A DNA stretch of 64,000 nucleotides from Bradyrhizobium sp. LHD-71. GTDB taxonomy: Bacteria > Pseudomonadota > Alphaproteobacteria > Rhizobiales > Xanthobacteraceae. Positions 52,066 to 60,479 of this stretch are shown piece after piece; position 1 is the first letter of the stretch, and each line of letters starts with the position of its first letter. The notes under the pieces were generated by a model. The model searched no databases. It was not told the origin of the DNA and worked only from the letters and a program-made list of their open reading frames with translations. Location: positions 248,001 to 312,000 of the forward strand of contig NZ_JAVIFX010000004.1 of assembly GCF_031157255.1 (NCBI RefSeq). The letters are read 5' to 3'. The position numbers were made by a program, and so were the translations under genes.

Positions 52066-53262
52066 ATGTTCGAAATCCTCTTCATCGTCGGCGACATCGC
52101 CGTCAGTACCGGCGTCGCGTTGTCGGCGTTCGCCGGCCTCGTGCTGCTTTTGCTGGTGGTCATTGCGGTCGTGCTGGCGCGCGGATCGCGGCGCAGCGAG
52201 GCGGCCACCATGGCGCAGGCGATCCGTGCCGACGAACTGGAGGAACGCCTTGCCGACATGCTGCACGCCCAGGCGGAGGCCTCGGGGCGGATGCAGGCGA
52301 TGGGCGAAGCGCTTGCCGGCCGGCAGTCCGACATGGCGCGGGCGATGAACGAACGGCTCGACGCCGTCACCCAGCGGGTCGGCCAGTCGATGGAGCAGTC
52401 GACCCGCAACACCATGGACTCACTGCGGCACCTGCATGAGCGGCTGGCGGTGATCGATAACGCGCACAAGAACCTCACCGACCTCACGACGCAGGTGACG
52501 ACCCTGCGCGACGTGCTCGCCAACAAGCAGGCACGCGGCGCGTTCGGCCAGGCGCGGATGGAAGCGATCGTGCAGGATGGGTTGCCCAAGGGCGCCTACG
52601 AATTCCAGTTCACGCTGTCCAACAACAAACGCCCTGATTGTGTGGTCTTCCTGCCGGATCAGCGGCCGCTCTGCATCGATGCGAAATTTCCGCTCGAGGC
52701 CGTGACGGCGTTGCGCGACGCCCGCAGCGCCGAGGAGAAGAAGAGCGCGACGCAACGGGTGCGGCAGGACATGCTGCGGCATGTGAGCGATATTGCGCAG
52801 AAGTATCTGATCTCAGGCGAGACGCAGGAGATGGCCCTCCTGTTCGTGCCCTCGGAGTCGGTCTACGCCGAAATCCACGACGGCTTCGATGACGTGGTGC
52901 AGAAGGCTTATCGCGCGCGCGTGGTGCTGGTGTCGCCATCGCTACTGATGCTGGCGATCCAGGTGATGCAGCAGATTCTGAAGGACGCGCGGATGCGCGA
53001 GGCGGCGGACCAGATCCGCACCGAAGTGGTCAGCATGACCGACGACCTTTCGCGCCTGCGCGAGCGCGTGCTCAAGCTGCAGCAGCATTTCGGCCAGGCG
53101 AACGAGGACGTCCGGCAAATCCTGATTTCCGCCGACAAGATCGACAAGCGGGCATCGAGGATCGAGGATCTCGACTTCGACAAGGCCGTGACGGATGGAA
53201 CCGCATCCGCGCGGCCGGAATTGTTCACGGCGCCGATCCGCAAGTTGCAAGCGGGGCAGTGA
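52066..53262 (+). CDS. rmuC: DNA recombination protein RmuC
   Basis: 398 residues. An N-terminal membrane anchor (FILFIVG... to VLLLLVVIAVVLARG, about 3-40), a long coiled-coil region (about 45-170), then the RmuC nuclease-like domain (FGQARMEAIVQDGLPKGAYEFQFTLSNNKRPDCVVFL ... CIDAKFPLEA). Limits rearrangements between inverted repeats in E. coli. The ATG at 52066 has no obvious ribosome site. It diverges from def with 193 bp between. Confidence 0.95.
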   Translation: MFEILFIVGDIAVSTGVALSAFAGLVLLLLVVIAVVLARGSRRSEAATMAQAIRADELEERLADMLHAQAEASGRMQAMGEALAGRQSDMARAMNERLDAVTQRVGQSMEQSTRNTMDSLRHLHERLAVIDNAHKNLTDLTTQVTTLRDVLANKQARGAFGQARMEAIVQDGLPKGAYEFQFTLSNNKRPDCVVFLPDQRPLCIDAKFPLEAVTALRDARSAEEKKSATQRVRQDMLRHVSDIAQKYLISGETQEMALLFVPSESVYAEIHDGFDDVVQKAYRARVVLVSPSLLMLAIQVMQQILKDARMREAADQIRTEVVSMTDDLSRLRERVLKLQQHFGQANEDVRQILISADKIDKRASRIEDLDFDKAVTDGTASARPELFTAPIRKLQAGQ

Positions 53263-53404
53263 TGCGTCATTCCGGGACGCCACAAGGCGCGCTTGGCTTC
53301 GCCGGAACGTGTTCAGCGACACACAATGAAACAACGCTACGGAGCCGCGCTTAGCCTCCACTGAAGGCCGTGATTAATTTCTGGAATCTGCTACCAACGG
53401 CCCC

Positions 53405-54775
53405 ATGACCGCATCCGAAGCCGAAGCTTCCGCCGCGACCTCTAAGCCCGCCGCCCGCACCGCCACCTGGAGCGAGGCGGCGGCCGTCTACCTGCAGCCG
53501 CGCGTGCTGATCGTGCTGTTCCTTGGGCTCTCATGCGGGCTTCCGCTGGCGCTCTCGGGCTCGACGCTCCTCGTCTGGATGCGCGAATCCGGCGTCGATC
53601 TCGGCACCATCGGCCTGTTCGCACTCGTCGGCACGCCATACACGATCAAGTTTCTCTGGGCGCCACTGATCGACGCGTTGAACGTGCCGATCCTGTCGCG
53701 TCTTCTCGGCCGGCGCCGCGGCTGGCTGGTGTTCTCGCAACTGCTGCTGATCGGAGCGATCCTGCTGCTGGCGCTGACCGATCCTGCACGGTCACCATTC
53801 TATGTCGCGCTCGGTGCACTTCTGGTCGCGACCGCATCGGCGACGCAGGACACGGTGGTCGACGCGTTTCGTGTCGAAAGCCTGCCCGAAAACGAACAGG
53901 CGGCCGGCATGGCCGCTTACGTCGCAGCCTACCGCGTCGGCATATTGATCTCGACCGCGGGCGCACTGTTTCTGGTCAGCTATTTCGAGAGCACCGGCAT
54001 CGGCAAATCCACCGCCTGGACCTGGGGCTATGTGGCGATGGCGGCACTGGTCGGCATCGGCATGATCGCCGCCATTCTCGCGACCGAACCAGAACGCTCG
54101 CGTGAGGCGCTCGAGGAAACGAAAGGCGAGAATCCGGGCAAGCGGGTGATCACGGCCGCGGTCGGCGCCTTCAGTGAATTCCTCACCCGAAAAGACGCCA
54201 TCGCGGTGCTCGCTTTCGTGGTCCTGTTCAAGTTCACCGACGCATTCTCCGGAACGATGACCGCGCCGTTTGTGATCGATCTCGGCTATACGCGGAACGA
54301 TTATGCGGCGATCGTCAAGGGCGTCGGCCTTGCCGCAACACTGATCGGCGGCTTCGCCGGCGGTTTCATCGCCCGCGCCTGGTCGCTGCCAGCCTGTCTG
54401 TGGTTTTCCGGAATCATCCAGGCGCTGTCGAATCTCGTGTTCGCGTGGCTGGCGACGACACCGGTCAATCAATGGGCGCTCGCTGCGGCGATCACCGCTG
54501 AGAACTTCACCGGCGCGATCGGCACGGTGATCTTCGTCGCGTACCTTTCAGCGCTCTGCAACAACCCACTGCACACTGCCACGCAGTATGCGCTGCTCGC
54601 CGCACTCTCCGCGGTCGGGCGCACCTATCTCTCGTCGGGCGCTGGCTTCATCGCGCAGTCGACCGGCTGGACGCTGTTCTTCGGCATCAGCGCGCTGGTC
54701 GCGATCCCAAGCCTGCTGCTACTGGCGTGGCTGCAGCGTCGCGATCACTTCGCGTCGCTGACGGTAAAGGTGTAG
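53405..54775 (+). CDS. AmpG-like muropeptide permease (MFS)
   Basis: 456 residues, 12-14 helices. AmpG features: YLQPRVLIVLFLGLSCGLPLALSGSTL in helix 1, PYTIKFLWAPLIDAL in helix 2, and ATASATQDTVVDAFRVE between helices 4 and 5, which is nearly diagnostic. Imports anhydro-muropeptides from the periplasm for cell-wall recycling. Ala-rich N-terminal extension of about 20 residues. Start ATG at 53405. No amidase gene is adjacent. Confidence 0.9.
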   Translation: MTASEAEASAATSKPAARTATWSEAAAVYLQPRVLIVLFLGLSCGLPLALSGSTLLVWMRESGVDLGTIGLFALVGTPYTIKFLWAPLIDALNVPILSRLLGRRRGWLVFSQLLLIGAILLLALTDPARSPFYVALGALLVATASATQDTVVDAFRVESLPENEQAAGMAAYVAAYRVGILISTAGALFLVSYFESTGIGKSTAWTWGYVAMAALVGIGMIAAILATEPERSREALEETKGENPGKRVITAAVGAFSEFLTRKDAIAVLAFVVLFKFTDAFSGTMTAPFVIDLGYTRNDYAAIVKGVGLAATLIGGFAGGFIARAWSLPACLWFSGIIQALSNLVFAWLATTPVNQWALAAAITAENFTGAIGTVIFVAYLSALCNNPLHTATQYALLAALSAVGRTYLSSGAGFIAQSTGWTLFFGISALVAIPSLLLLAWLQRRDHFASLTVKV

Positions 54776-54798
54776 TCGATTGTTTTCCCGTAGCCATA

Positions 54799-54866
54799 GG
54801 CGAGCGAAGCGACGCCGTTCTTCGAACGGCTATGGCGAGCGAAGCGACGCCGTTCTTCGAACGGCT
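54799..54866. repeat. Two identical 33-bp direct repeats, each a hairpin
   Basis: The unit at 54799-54831 is repeated exactly at 54834-54866 with two bases between. Each contains GCCGTTC-TTC-GAACGGC, a 7-bp stem with a 3-base loop. They lie between the convergent AmpG-like gene and the hypothetical exported protein gene and probably act as tandem terminators. A partial relative occurs near 45012. Confidence 0.75.
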
Positions 54867-54934
54867 AGCAGCAAGCATCCCCGCATATCGCTTCGCTCAT
54901 GCGGGCTACCGACGTGCACCAAGCAATGACGGGC

Positions 54935-55342
54935 CTACTGCACGATGCTCCACTTGGAGACGAGTGCATCGCTCACCTGCTCCACGCGCGTGGCGCACTC
55001 CATCTCGTTCGCCTTGATAGAAATGGTCTTGCCGATGTACGGCTTCAGCCGGATCACATCGGTATCGTCATGGGTGATGATCTGGAACGTCTCGGGCCCC
55101 GTCTCGAGATTGCAAAGTCCGTCGGGACCCGGAATGCGGCGGCCTTCGGTGATCACGACCTGATATGTGCTGATTCGCTTGCCATTTGCTCTTGAGCGCA
55201 TGAGGCGCAGCTCGCCCGACAGCACCTCTCCGTTCCTGATCGGCTTGGGTCTTCCCCTCTGCGCAAATGCATCGTGGATCGGCATCGCCGCCGCGCAAAG
55301 GCACAAGGCCATCGCCGGCAGCCAGGTATTCCTCATCGTCAT
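54935..55342 (-). CDS. Exported hypothetical protein
   Basis: 135 residues with a signal peptide (NTWLPAMALCLCAAAMPIHDAFA, cleavage probably after AFA) and a mature part of about 108 residues rich in beta pattern, two Cys (LCNLE and ECATRV) that could pair. Motifs such as GPETFQIITHDDTDV and GKTISIKANEMECA are not ones I recognise. Two ATGs (55342, 55336) lie close together. It follows the tandem hairpin repeats and precedes recR on the same strand by 36 bp. Confidence 0.65.
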   Translation of the reverse strand: MTMRNTWLPAMALCLCAAAMPIHDAFAQRGRPKPIRNGEVLSGELRLMRSRANGKRISTYQVVITEGRRIPGPDGLCNLETGPETFQIITHDDTDVIRLKPYIGKTISIKANEMECATRVEQVSDALVSKWSIVQ

Positions 55343-55378
55343 TTCAGCACTGGTTCTCGGTTCAGTTTCGAAGTCCGC

Positions 55379-55984
55379 TTAGAACAGGGTGCGCTGCCGC
55401 ACGGCCGCAGCCAGCGTCCCCTCGTCGAGATAGTCGAGTTCGCCGCCGACCGGCACGCCATGTGCAAGCCGCGTCACCTTTACGTTCGCGTCCTGCAACA
55501 GATCGGTGATGTAGTGGGCGGTTGTTTGACCATCCACAGTCGCGTTCAGGGCCAGGATGATTTCGCTCACGCGATCGTCATGAGCGCGCGCCACCAATGC
55601 GTCGATGGTCAGATCCTGCGGTCCGACGCCGTCCAGCGGCGAGAGCGTGCCGCCGAGCACGTGGTAAAGCCCGCTGCTGGCATTCGCCCGCTCCAGCGCC
55701 CAAAGATCGGCGACATCGGCAACAACGACGATGGTCGACTGGTCGCGCCGCGGGTCGGTGCAGACCGTACAGGGATTCTGGGTGTCGATGTTGCCGCAGG
55801 TCTTGCAGACCTGCACCTTGTCGATCGCCACCTGCAGCGCCGACGACAGCGGCGTCATCAGCGCGTCGCGCTTCTTGATCAGATGCAGCACCGCGCGCCG
55901 TGCCGAACGCGGTCCAAGTCCGGGCAGCCGCGCGAGCAGCTGAATCAGCCGCTCGATCTCAGGTCCGGCAACGGCAGACGGCAT
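55379..55984 (-). CDS. recR: Recombination mediator protein RecR
   Basis: 201 residues. Helix-hairpin-helix [19 protein letters not shown], a C4 zinc finger [16 protein letters not shown] and a Toprim domain ([17 protein letters not shown]) are all present. Works with RecO in loading RecA on SSB-coated DNA. Its ATG overlaps the ybaB stop by one base (TGATG), so ybaB-recR are coupled, downstream of dnaX. Confidence 0.97.
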   Translation of the reverse strand: MPSAVAGPEIERLIQLLARLPGLGPRSARRAVLHLIKKRDALMTPLSSALQVAIDKVQVCKTCGNIDTQNPCTVCTDPRRDQSTIVVVADVADLWALERANASSGLYHVLGGTLSPLDGVGPQDLTIDALVARAHDDRVSEIILALNATVDGQTTAHYITDLLQDANVKVTRLAHGVPVGGELDYLDEGTLAAAVRQRTLF

Positions 55985-56304
55985 CAGCCAAGCCCAAATC
56001 CCGGCGGCAGCTTCAAGCCGCCGGTCAGCGCCGACATCTTCTCCTGCATCGCCGCTTCCGCCTTGCGCTTGGCGTCGCCCAGCGCCGTGACCACCAGGTC
56101 TTCGACGATCTCGCGCTCCTCCGGCTTCATCAGCGAGGCGTCGATCTTGACGGCCTTGACGTCCATCTTCGCCGTCATGCGCACCGAGACGAGGCCACCG
56201 CCGGCAAGCCCCTCGACCTCAACATGATCGAGTTCCTCCTGCAGCGCCTTCATCTTCGACTGCAGCTCCGCCGCCTGCTTCATCATGCCGAGAAAGTCAG
56301 CCAT
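55984..56304 (-). CDS. ybaB: YbaB/EbfC family nucleoid-associated protein
   Basis: 106 residues, small, helical at both ends: [24 protein letters not shown] at the start, [27 protein letters not shown] in the middle and [16 protein letters not shown] near the end. Dimeric tweezer-like DNA-binding protein conserved between dnaX and recR. Here it starts 339 bp after dnaX because an A+B repeat lies in the gap. Confidence 0.96.
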   Translation of the reverse strand: MADFLGMMKQAAELQSKMKALQEELDHVEVEGLAGGGLVSVRMTAKMDVKAVKIDASLMKPEEREIVEDLVVTALGDAKRKAEAAMQEKMSALTGGLKLPPGFGLG

Positions 56305-56424
56305 TAGAGATCCTCACTCCATCGCGCCTTATAACTCGCGCGTGCTCCTGTCGCAAAAACGGTGACCACCTTATAAAGAAAAGCGCCTAGATCGCTTTCT
56401 CGTTAGCTTGAATTCGAAAGCGCT

Positions 56425-56588
56425 CTAGTGTCGTGGATCAGAAATTCGCACCATCGTTGCCGCGAGTCCATCGTGCGAATTTCTGATCCATAGACGACAC
56501 TAAAATCATAAACTCGCTAGTGTCCCGAATCCGAAGTTCGCTCTGAACTCGCTGCAAAGTATGGCGAACTTCGGATTCGGGACACTAG
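56425..56588. repeat. Paired palindromic units A+B, copy 3
   Basis: Unit A is 56425-56503 (79 bp, right foot CACTAA instead of CACTAG) and unit B 56517-56588 (72 bp, with the four extra left-arm bases of the other copies absent, giving a 24-bp perfect stem). The 13-base linker is AATCATAAACTCG. It lies inside the dnaX-ybaB-recR operon. Confidence 0.92.
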
Positions 56589-56643
56589 ATTCGTTCATCG
56601 CATCTTCTGCGGAAAACCGATATCCGCCTTTCCGGAAAATGCT

Positions 56644-58485
56644 CTAATCCTCGTCGTCGGCCGGAGGCTCGGGCACGTCGGCGTTGGCCTGGGACTGCGG
56701 CACGCGGCGTACCACCTCGAGCTTTGCGCCTGGCCATTTCGCCATCACGTCCTGCACGCGCGGATCGGCTTGCACTGCATTTTCAAGCTCGTTCTGTTGC
56801 GCCTGCGCCTGCGCGCGCAAGGTCGGCTGGGCAGGTGCATTCGAAACGATCACCGTCCACCGGCGGCCGGTCCATTGCTCCAGCTTGCGCGACAGGTCGT
56901 TGACCAGCGCTCGCGAGGCGTTCGCCTCCAGCGCCACTTCCAGTCGCCCATCCTCGACGCGCACCAGCCGTACGTCATTCTCGAGCGCCGCCTTGATCGA
57001 AATATCGCGCTTTTCCGCAGCGAGCGCCACAATCTCGGGAAACGTCGACAGGCGAAGCTGCGGCGCAGATTGCTGCTCGGCCCGCGGCTCAGCCTGTTGC
57101 CGCGCGGCGAACGCCTCAAGCCCGGCGCGCGCAGGCGCGGCCGAGAACGAGGCCCGCACAGGCGGGGCTGCCGCTTCCATGCGCGCGGACGGCGCCGCAC
57201 TCCTGGTGGCACCCGCGTCGGTGCCGTTCGTTGACGCGGATGGGCCGCCAGTGTCGATCGCGCGAAGCGCCTCGTCCGGCGTCGGCAGGTCGGCGGCGTA
57301 AGCGATGCGCACGAGCACCATTTCCGCAGCCATCACCGGCCGGGTCGCGGCCTGCGTCTCGGCGATGCCTTTGAGCAGCATCTGCCACATCCGCGACAGC
57401 ACTCGCATCGACAGCTTCGCCGCGAAGTCCCGCCCCCGCAGCCGTTCAGTCTCGCCATAGGCGCCGCTTTCGGCAGTCGCAGGGGCAACCTTCACGCGGG
57501 TGACGAAATTCACGAACTCGGCAAGATCGCTCAAGATCACGATCGGATCGGCGCCGATATCGTACTGGTCGCGAAATTCACGAAACGCCGCTTCGATATC
57601 GCCGCTCGCAAGCGCCGCGAACAGCTCGATGACCCGCGTGCGGTCGGCGAGCCCAAGCATTTGCCGGACATCGTCTGCGCGCACCATGCCGGCGGCATGG
57701 GCGATCGCCTGATCGAACAGCGACAGCGAATCGCGCACGGAACCTTCCGCGGCGCGCGCGATCATCCGCAGCGCCTCCGGCTCGGCCTCGACTTTCTCCT
57801 TGGCGGCAATGCTGGAAAGGTTGGCGATCAAAACATCGGCATCAACGCGGCGCAGGTCGAAGCGCTGGCAGCGTGAGAGCACCGTGATCGGAACTTTGCG
57901 GATTTCGGTTGTGGCGAAGATGAATTTCGCGTGCGGCGGCGGCTCTTCCAGCGTCTTCAGGAACGCGTTGAAGGCCGCGGTCGAGAGCATGTGCACTTCG
58001 TCGATGATATAAACCTTGTACCGGGCGCTCGCAGGCGCGTAGTTCACACCATCGGTGATCTGGCGGACATCGCCGACGCCGGTGTGCGAGGCAGCGTCCA
58101 TCTCCAACACGTCCAGATGCCGGCTTTCCATGATCGCCTGGCAGTGCCGGCCGAGCGTCGGCATCCTGATGGTCGGCCCCGTCACCGAGCCGTCAGGCAA
58201 TTCGTAATTCAGCGCGCGCGCTAAGATTCGCGCTGTCGTCGTCTTGCCGACCCCGCGGACGCCGGTCAAAATCCAGGCTTGCGGGATACGCCCGGTCTCG
58301 AACGCATTCGAGACGGTCCGCACCATGGCGTCCTGCCCGATCAGATCGTCGAAGCTGGCCGGGCGGTATTTGCGCGCCAGCACACGATAACCCGCCGGGG
58401 CTGACGCTCCGAGGTCGAAACCGGTTTGATTCTGATCGGTGCTCGCGGCGTTGCCGGGGTCAGTCATCGGGCGATCCGCGATCAT
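56644..58485 (-). CDS. dnaX: DNA polymerase III subunit tau/gamma
   Basis: 613 residues. AAA+ module with Walker A GVRGVGKTTT (about 74-83), Walker B YIIDEVHML, and sensor LSRCQRFDL; C-terminal tau region is Ala/Pro-rich then conserved to the end. Clamp loader motor that loads the beta clamp. The zinc-module Cys cluster of E. coli DnaX is replaced by GPTIRMPTLGRHCQA with one Cys, which seems usual for rhizobial DnaX. No programmed frameshift slippery site was noticed. Confidence 0.96.
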   Translation of the reverse strand: MIADRPMTDPGNAASTDQNQTGFDLGASAPAGYRVLARKYRPASFDDLIGQDAMVRTVSNAFETGRIPQAWILTGVRGVGKTTTARILARALNYELPDGSVTGPTIRMPTLGRHCQAIMESRHLDVLEMDAASHTGVGDVRQITDGVNYAPASARYKVYIIDEVHMLSTAAFNAFLKTLEEPPPHAKFIFATTEIRKVPITVLSRCQRFDLRRVDADVLIANLSSIAAKEKVEAEPEALRMIARAAEGSVRDSLSLFDQAIAHAAGMVRADDVRQMLGLADRTRVIELFAALASGDIEAAFREFRDQYDIGADPIVILSDLAEFVNFVTRVKVAPATAESGAYGETERLRGRDFAAKLSMRVLSRMWQMLLKGIAETQAATRPVMAAEMVLVRIAYAADLPTPDEALRAIDTGGPSASTNGTDAGATRSAAPSARMEAAAPPVRASFSAAPARAGLEAFAARQQAEPRAEQQSAPQLRLSTFPEIVALAAEKRDISIKAALENDVRLVRVEDGRLEVALEANASRALVNDLSRKLEQWTGRRWTVIVSNAPAQPTLRAQAQAQQNELENAVQADPRVQDVMAKWPGAKLEVVRRVPQSQANADVPEPPADDED

Positions 58486-58513
58486 CTCTTTCAGGACGGC
58501 GCTGCCGGAATAG

Positions 58514-58682
58514 CTAGTGTCCCGGTTCTAACGTTCGCATCACGTTGCGGCAACCTCCTCCGGCGAACGTTAGAACCGAGAAGGACACTAGCAACCCTAT
58601 AATGCTAGTGCGCTTTTTGGATTTGACGTTCGTACGCAGGACTCGCGTCAAGGGTGGTACGAACGTCAAATTCAGCGCACTA
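58514..58682. repeat. Paired palindromic units C+D, copy 2
   Basis: Best preserved C+D pair. Unit C is 58514-58591 (outer CTAGTGTCC/GGACACTAG, bulge of one base left and five right, inner perfect stem GGTTCTAACGTTCGC/GCGAACGTTAGAACC). Unit D is 58605-58682 (outer CTAGTGCGCT/AGCGCACTA, bulge six left and two right, inner stem ATTTGACGTTCGTAC with its complement). Linker of 13 bases. Between dnaX and the SRP RNA. Confidence 0.93.
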
Positions 58683-58738
58683 TGTTGCGCCTCCGGCGAC
58701 GATTCCGGCGGCCGCCATGGCGAGCCTCGAAATAAGGT

Positions 58739-58834
58739 GGGAGACTGACGAGCGACCCGAACCGGAGCTCGTTAGGGCTGCTTCCTTCCGGACCTGACCC
58801 GGTTGGCGAGTGGCTCGTCCACTGCCAATCTCCC
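58739..58834 (-). ncRNA. ffs: 4.5S signal recognition particle RNA
   Basis: On the minus strand the universally conserved SRP Alu-free domain sequence GGTCAGGTCCGGAAGGAAGC is present, in the context of a long hairpin whose ends GGGAGA and TCTCCC pair. About 96 nt, the bacterial short form that binds Ffh. It sits next to dnaX-recR, the position seen in many alphaproteobacteria. Ends are from base pairing, accurate to a few bases. Confidence 0.95.
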
Positions 58835-58924
58835 GGCTCTATTTGGGGCCAACCGGTGCAGAAAGCAAGCGCGACGCCCGCGCTTCTGCTACGCTGGTGT
58901 CAGACTATGTCACTGGTATCGTTC

Positions 58925-59353
58925 ATGTTCCCTTCGACTCCTTCTGCCTGGGCACTTCATCCACAGCTTGCGCGAGACACCGTCAATCTGGGCGACCTGC
59001 CGCTGTGCCGGGTGCTGGTCATCCAGGACGCGAACTACCCCTGGCTGCTGCTCGTGCCGCGGCGAAACGAGGTCGCCGAAATCCTCGACCTTGACGAGGT
59101 GGAACAGGCACAGTTGATGACCGAGACCACCCGGGTGGCACGGGCGCTGCGCGAGATCACGAAATGCGACAAGCTGAATATCGCCGCACTTGGCAATGTC
59201 GTGCCGCAACTGCATGTGCATGTCATCGCCCGGCGCACGACCGATGCGGCCTGGCCGCGCCCGGTCTGGGGCGCGGTGCCGCCGGTCGATCACGATCCTG
59301 AAGAGCTGAAGCTGTTCATCAGTGCCATAAGAAAGAAAATCTGGTTGGGGTGA
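58925..59353 (+). CDS. HIT-family protein (histidine-triad variant)
   Basis: 142 residues from ATG 58925 (58907 is an alternative). The segment VVPQLHVHVIARR matches the triad H-x-H-x-H with the first His replaced by Gln; the second and third positions are intact. PWLLLVPRRNEVAEILDL is the characteristic upstream region. HIT proteins hydrolyse or transfer nucleotides; the substituted triad may alter activity. Lies 1 bp before nudC. Confidence 0.88.
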   Translation: MFPSTPSAWALHPQLARDTVNLGDLPLCRVLVIQDANYPWLLLVPRRNEVAEILDLDEVEQAQLMTETTRVARALREITKCDKLNIAALGNVVPQLHVHVIARRTTDAAWPRPVWGAVPPVDHDPEELKLFISAIRKKIWLG

Positions 59354-59354
59354 G

Positions 59355-60290
59355 ATGTCTCAAGAAACGCTTTTTCCACTCGGTGAGTTCGGCTTCCTTA
59401 TCAATCCCATCGATCGCGCGGCGCACCTGCGCGACGACGCCGAGAAGCTCTTTGCGCTGGAGAGCAAAGCGAACAGCCGCGCCTACGTGATCCATCGCGA
59501 TTCACTGTTGCTGAAGCAGGACGGGGACGACGTCCGCGCCGCACTGACGATGAAGGAGGCGCTCGGCTTTGGCGCCAACCCGGGCACGATCTTCATCGGC
59601 ATGCGCGACGGCGCCCCGTATTTCGGCATGGGCATCGCGCAGCAGGTGGCGGAGAAGCTCGCGGGCCGCAACGACGTAATCGTCGAACCCCTGCGCAGCC
59701 TGGCAAGCCAGGGCACGGTGCCGCCCTCGGAACTCGCCGCTGTCGCAGTCGCCAAGTCACTGGTGCATTTTCACCAGCGCCACGGCTTCTGCTCGAACTG
59801 CGGCGCGCGCTCGCAGATGGCGCATGGCGGCTGGAAGCGTGAATGCCCGAACTGCAAGACGGAGCACTTTCCGCGCACCGACCCGGTGGTGATCATGCTG
59901 GTCACGGACGGTGACCGCTGCCTGCTCGGACGCCAGAAGCAGTTCCTGAAGGGAATGTGGTCGTGCCTCGCCGGCTTCGTGGAACCAGCGGAAACGATCG
60001 AGGATGCAGTCTGTCGGGAGATCCGCGAAGAGTCCGGTGTCGAGTGCACCGACGTGACGTACTACAAGGCGCAGCCGTGGCCCTATCCCTACTCGCTGAT
60101 GATCGGCTGCACTGCGCGGGCGGTCACCACCGAGCTCAAGGTCGATCATGCCGAGCTTGAAGACGCGCGTTGGTTCACGCGAGACGAGGTGCTTGCGATG
60201 TTCAAGGATACGCATCCGGAAGGCTATCGCAGCCCCAACGGCATTGCCATCGCGCATCACCTTCTGGGGCACTGGGCGTTCGGCTCTTGA
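59355..60290 (+). CDS. nudC: NAD(+) diphosphatase NudC
   Basis: 311 residues. Zinc ribbon CSNCG ... CPNCK (about 157-185) precedes the nudix domain; Nudix box GFVEPAETIEDAVCREIREESGV is complete, followed by the NudC SQPWPYP-type motif, here AQPWPYPYSLMIG. NudC hydrolyses NADH/NAD+ and removes NAD caps from RNA. ATG at 59355 directly follows the HIT gene stop, so the two are probably co-transcribed. Confidence 0.96.
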   Translation: MSQETLFPLGEFGFLINPIDRAAHLRDDAEKLFALESKANSRAYVIHRDSLLLKQDGDDVRAALTMKEALGFGANPGTIFIGMRDGAPYFGMGIAQQVAEKLAGRNDVIVEPLRSLASQGTVPPSELAAVAVAKSLVHFHQRHGFCSNCGARSQMAHGGWKRECPNCKTEHFPRTDPVVIMLVTDGDRCLLGRQKQFLKGMWSCLAGFVEPAETIEDAVCREIREESGVECTDVTYYKAQPWPYPYSLMIGCTARAVTTELKVDHAELEDARWFTRDEVLAMFKDTHPEGYRSPNGIAIAHHLLGHWAFGS

Positions 60291-60296
60291 TGACGA

Positions 60297-60373
60297 GCCG
60301 GTGCCCGGTTCTAACGTTCGCTTGGTTTTGCGGCGAGCTCGTCTGCGAAGGTTAGAACCAGGAGGAAGCCGGC
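60297..60373. repeat. Lone variant of palindromic unit C
   Basis: The inner stem GGTTCTAACGTTCGC/GCGAAGGTTAGAACC matches unit C with one mismatch, but the CTAG foot is replaced by GCCGG/CCGGC arms. No D partner follows. It is in the gap between nudC and the PfkB kinase, which otherwise is 189 bp of unremarkable sequence. Confidence 0.7.
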
Positions 60374-60479
60374 AGCATCATGAAGTAAGTAGCCGCTTCG
60401 CAGGAAGCGGAACCGCGCGCATGCAAAGCGGTTGTCTTCATTCTGACTTCGATCCACCAGCGCAAGAGGCCATCTCCGC

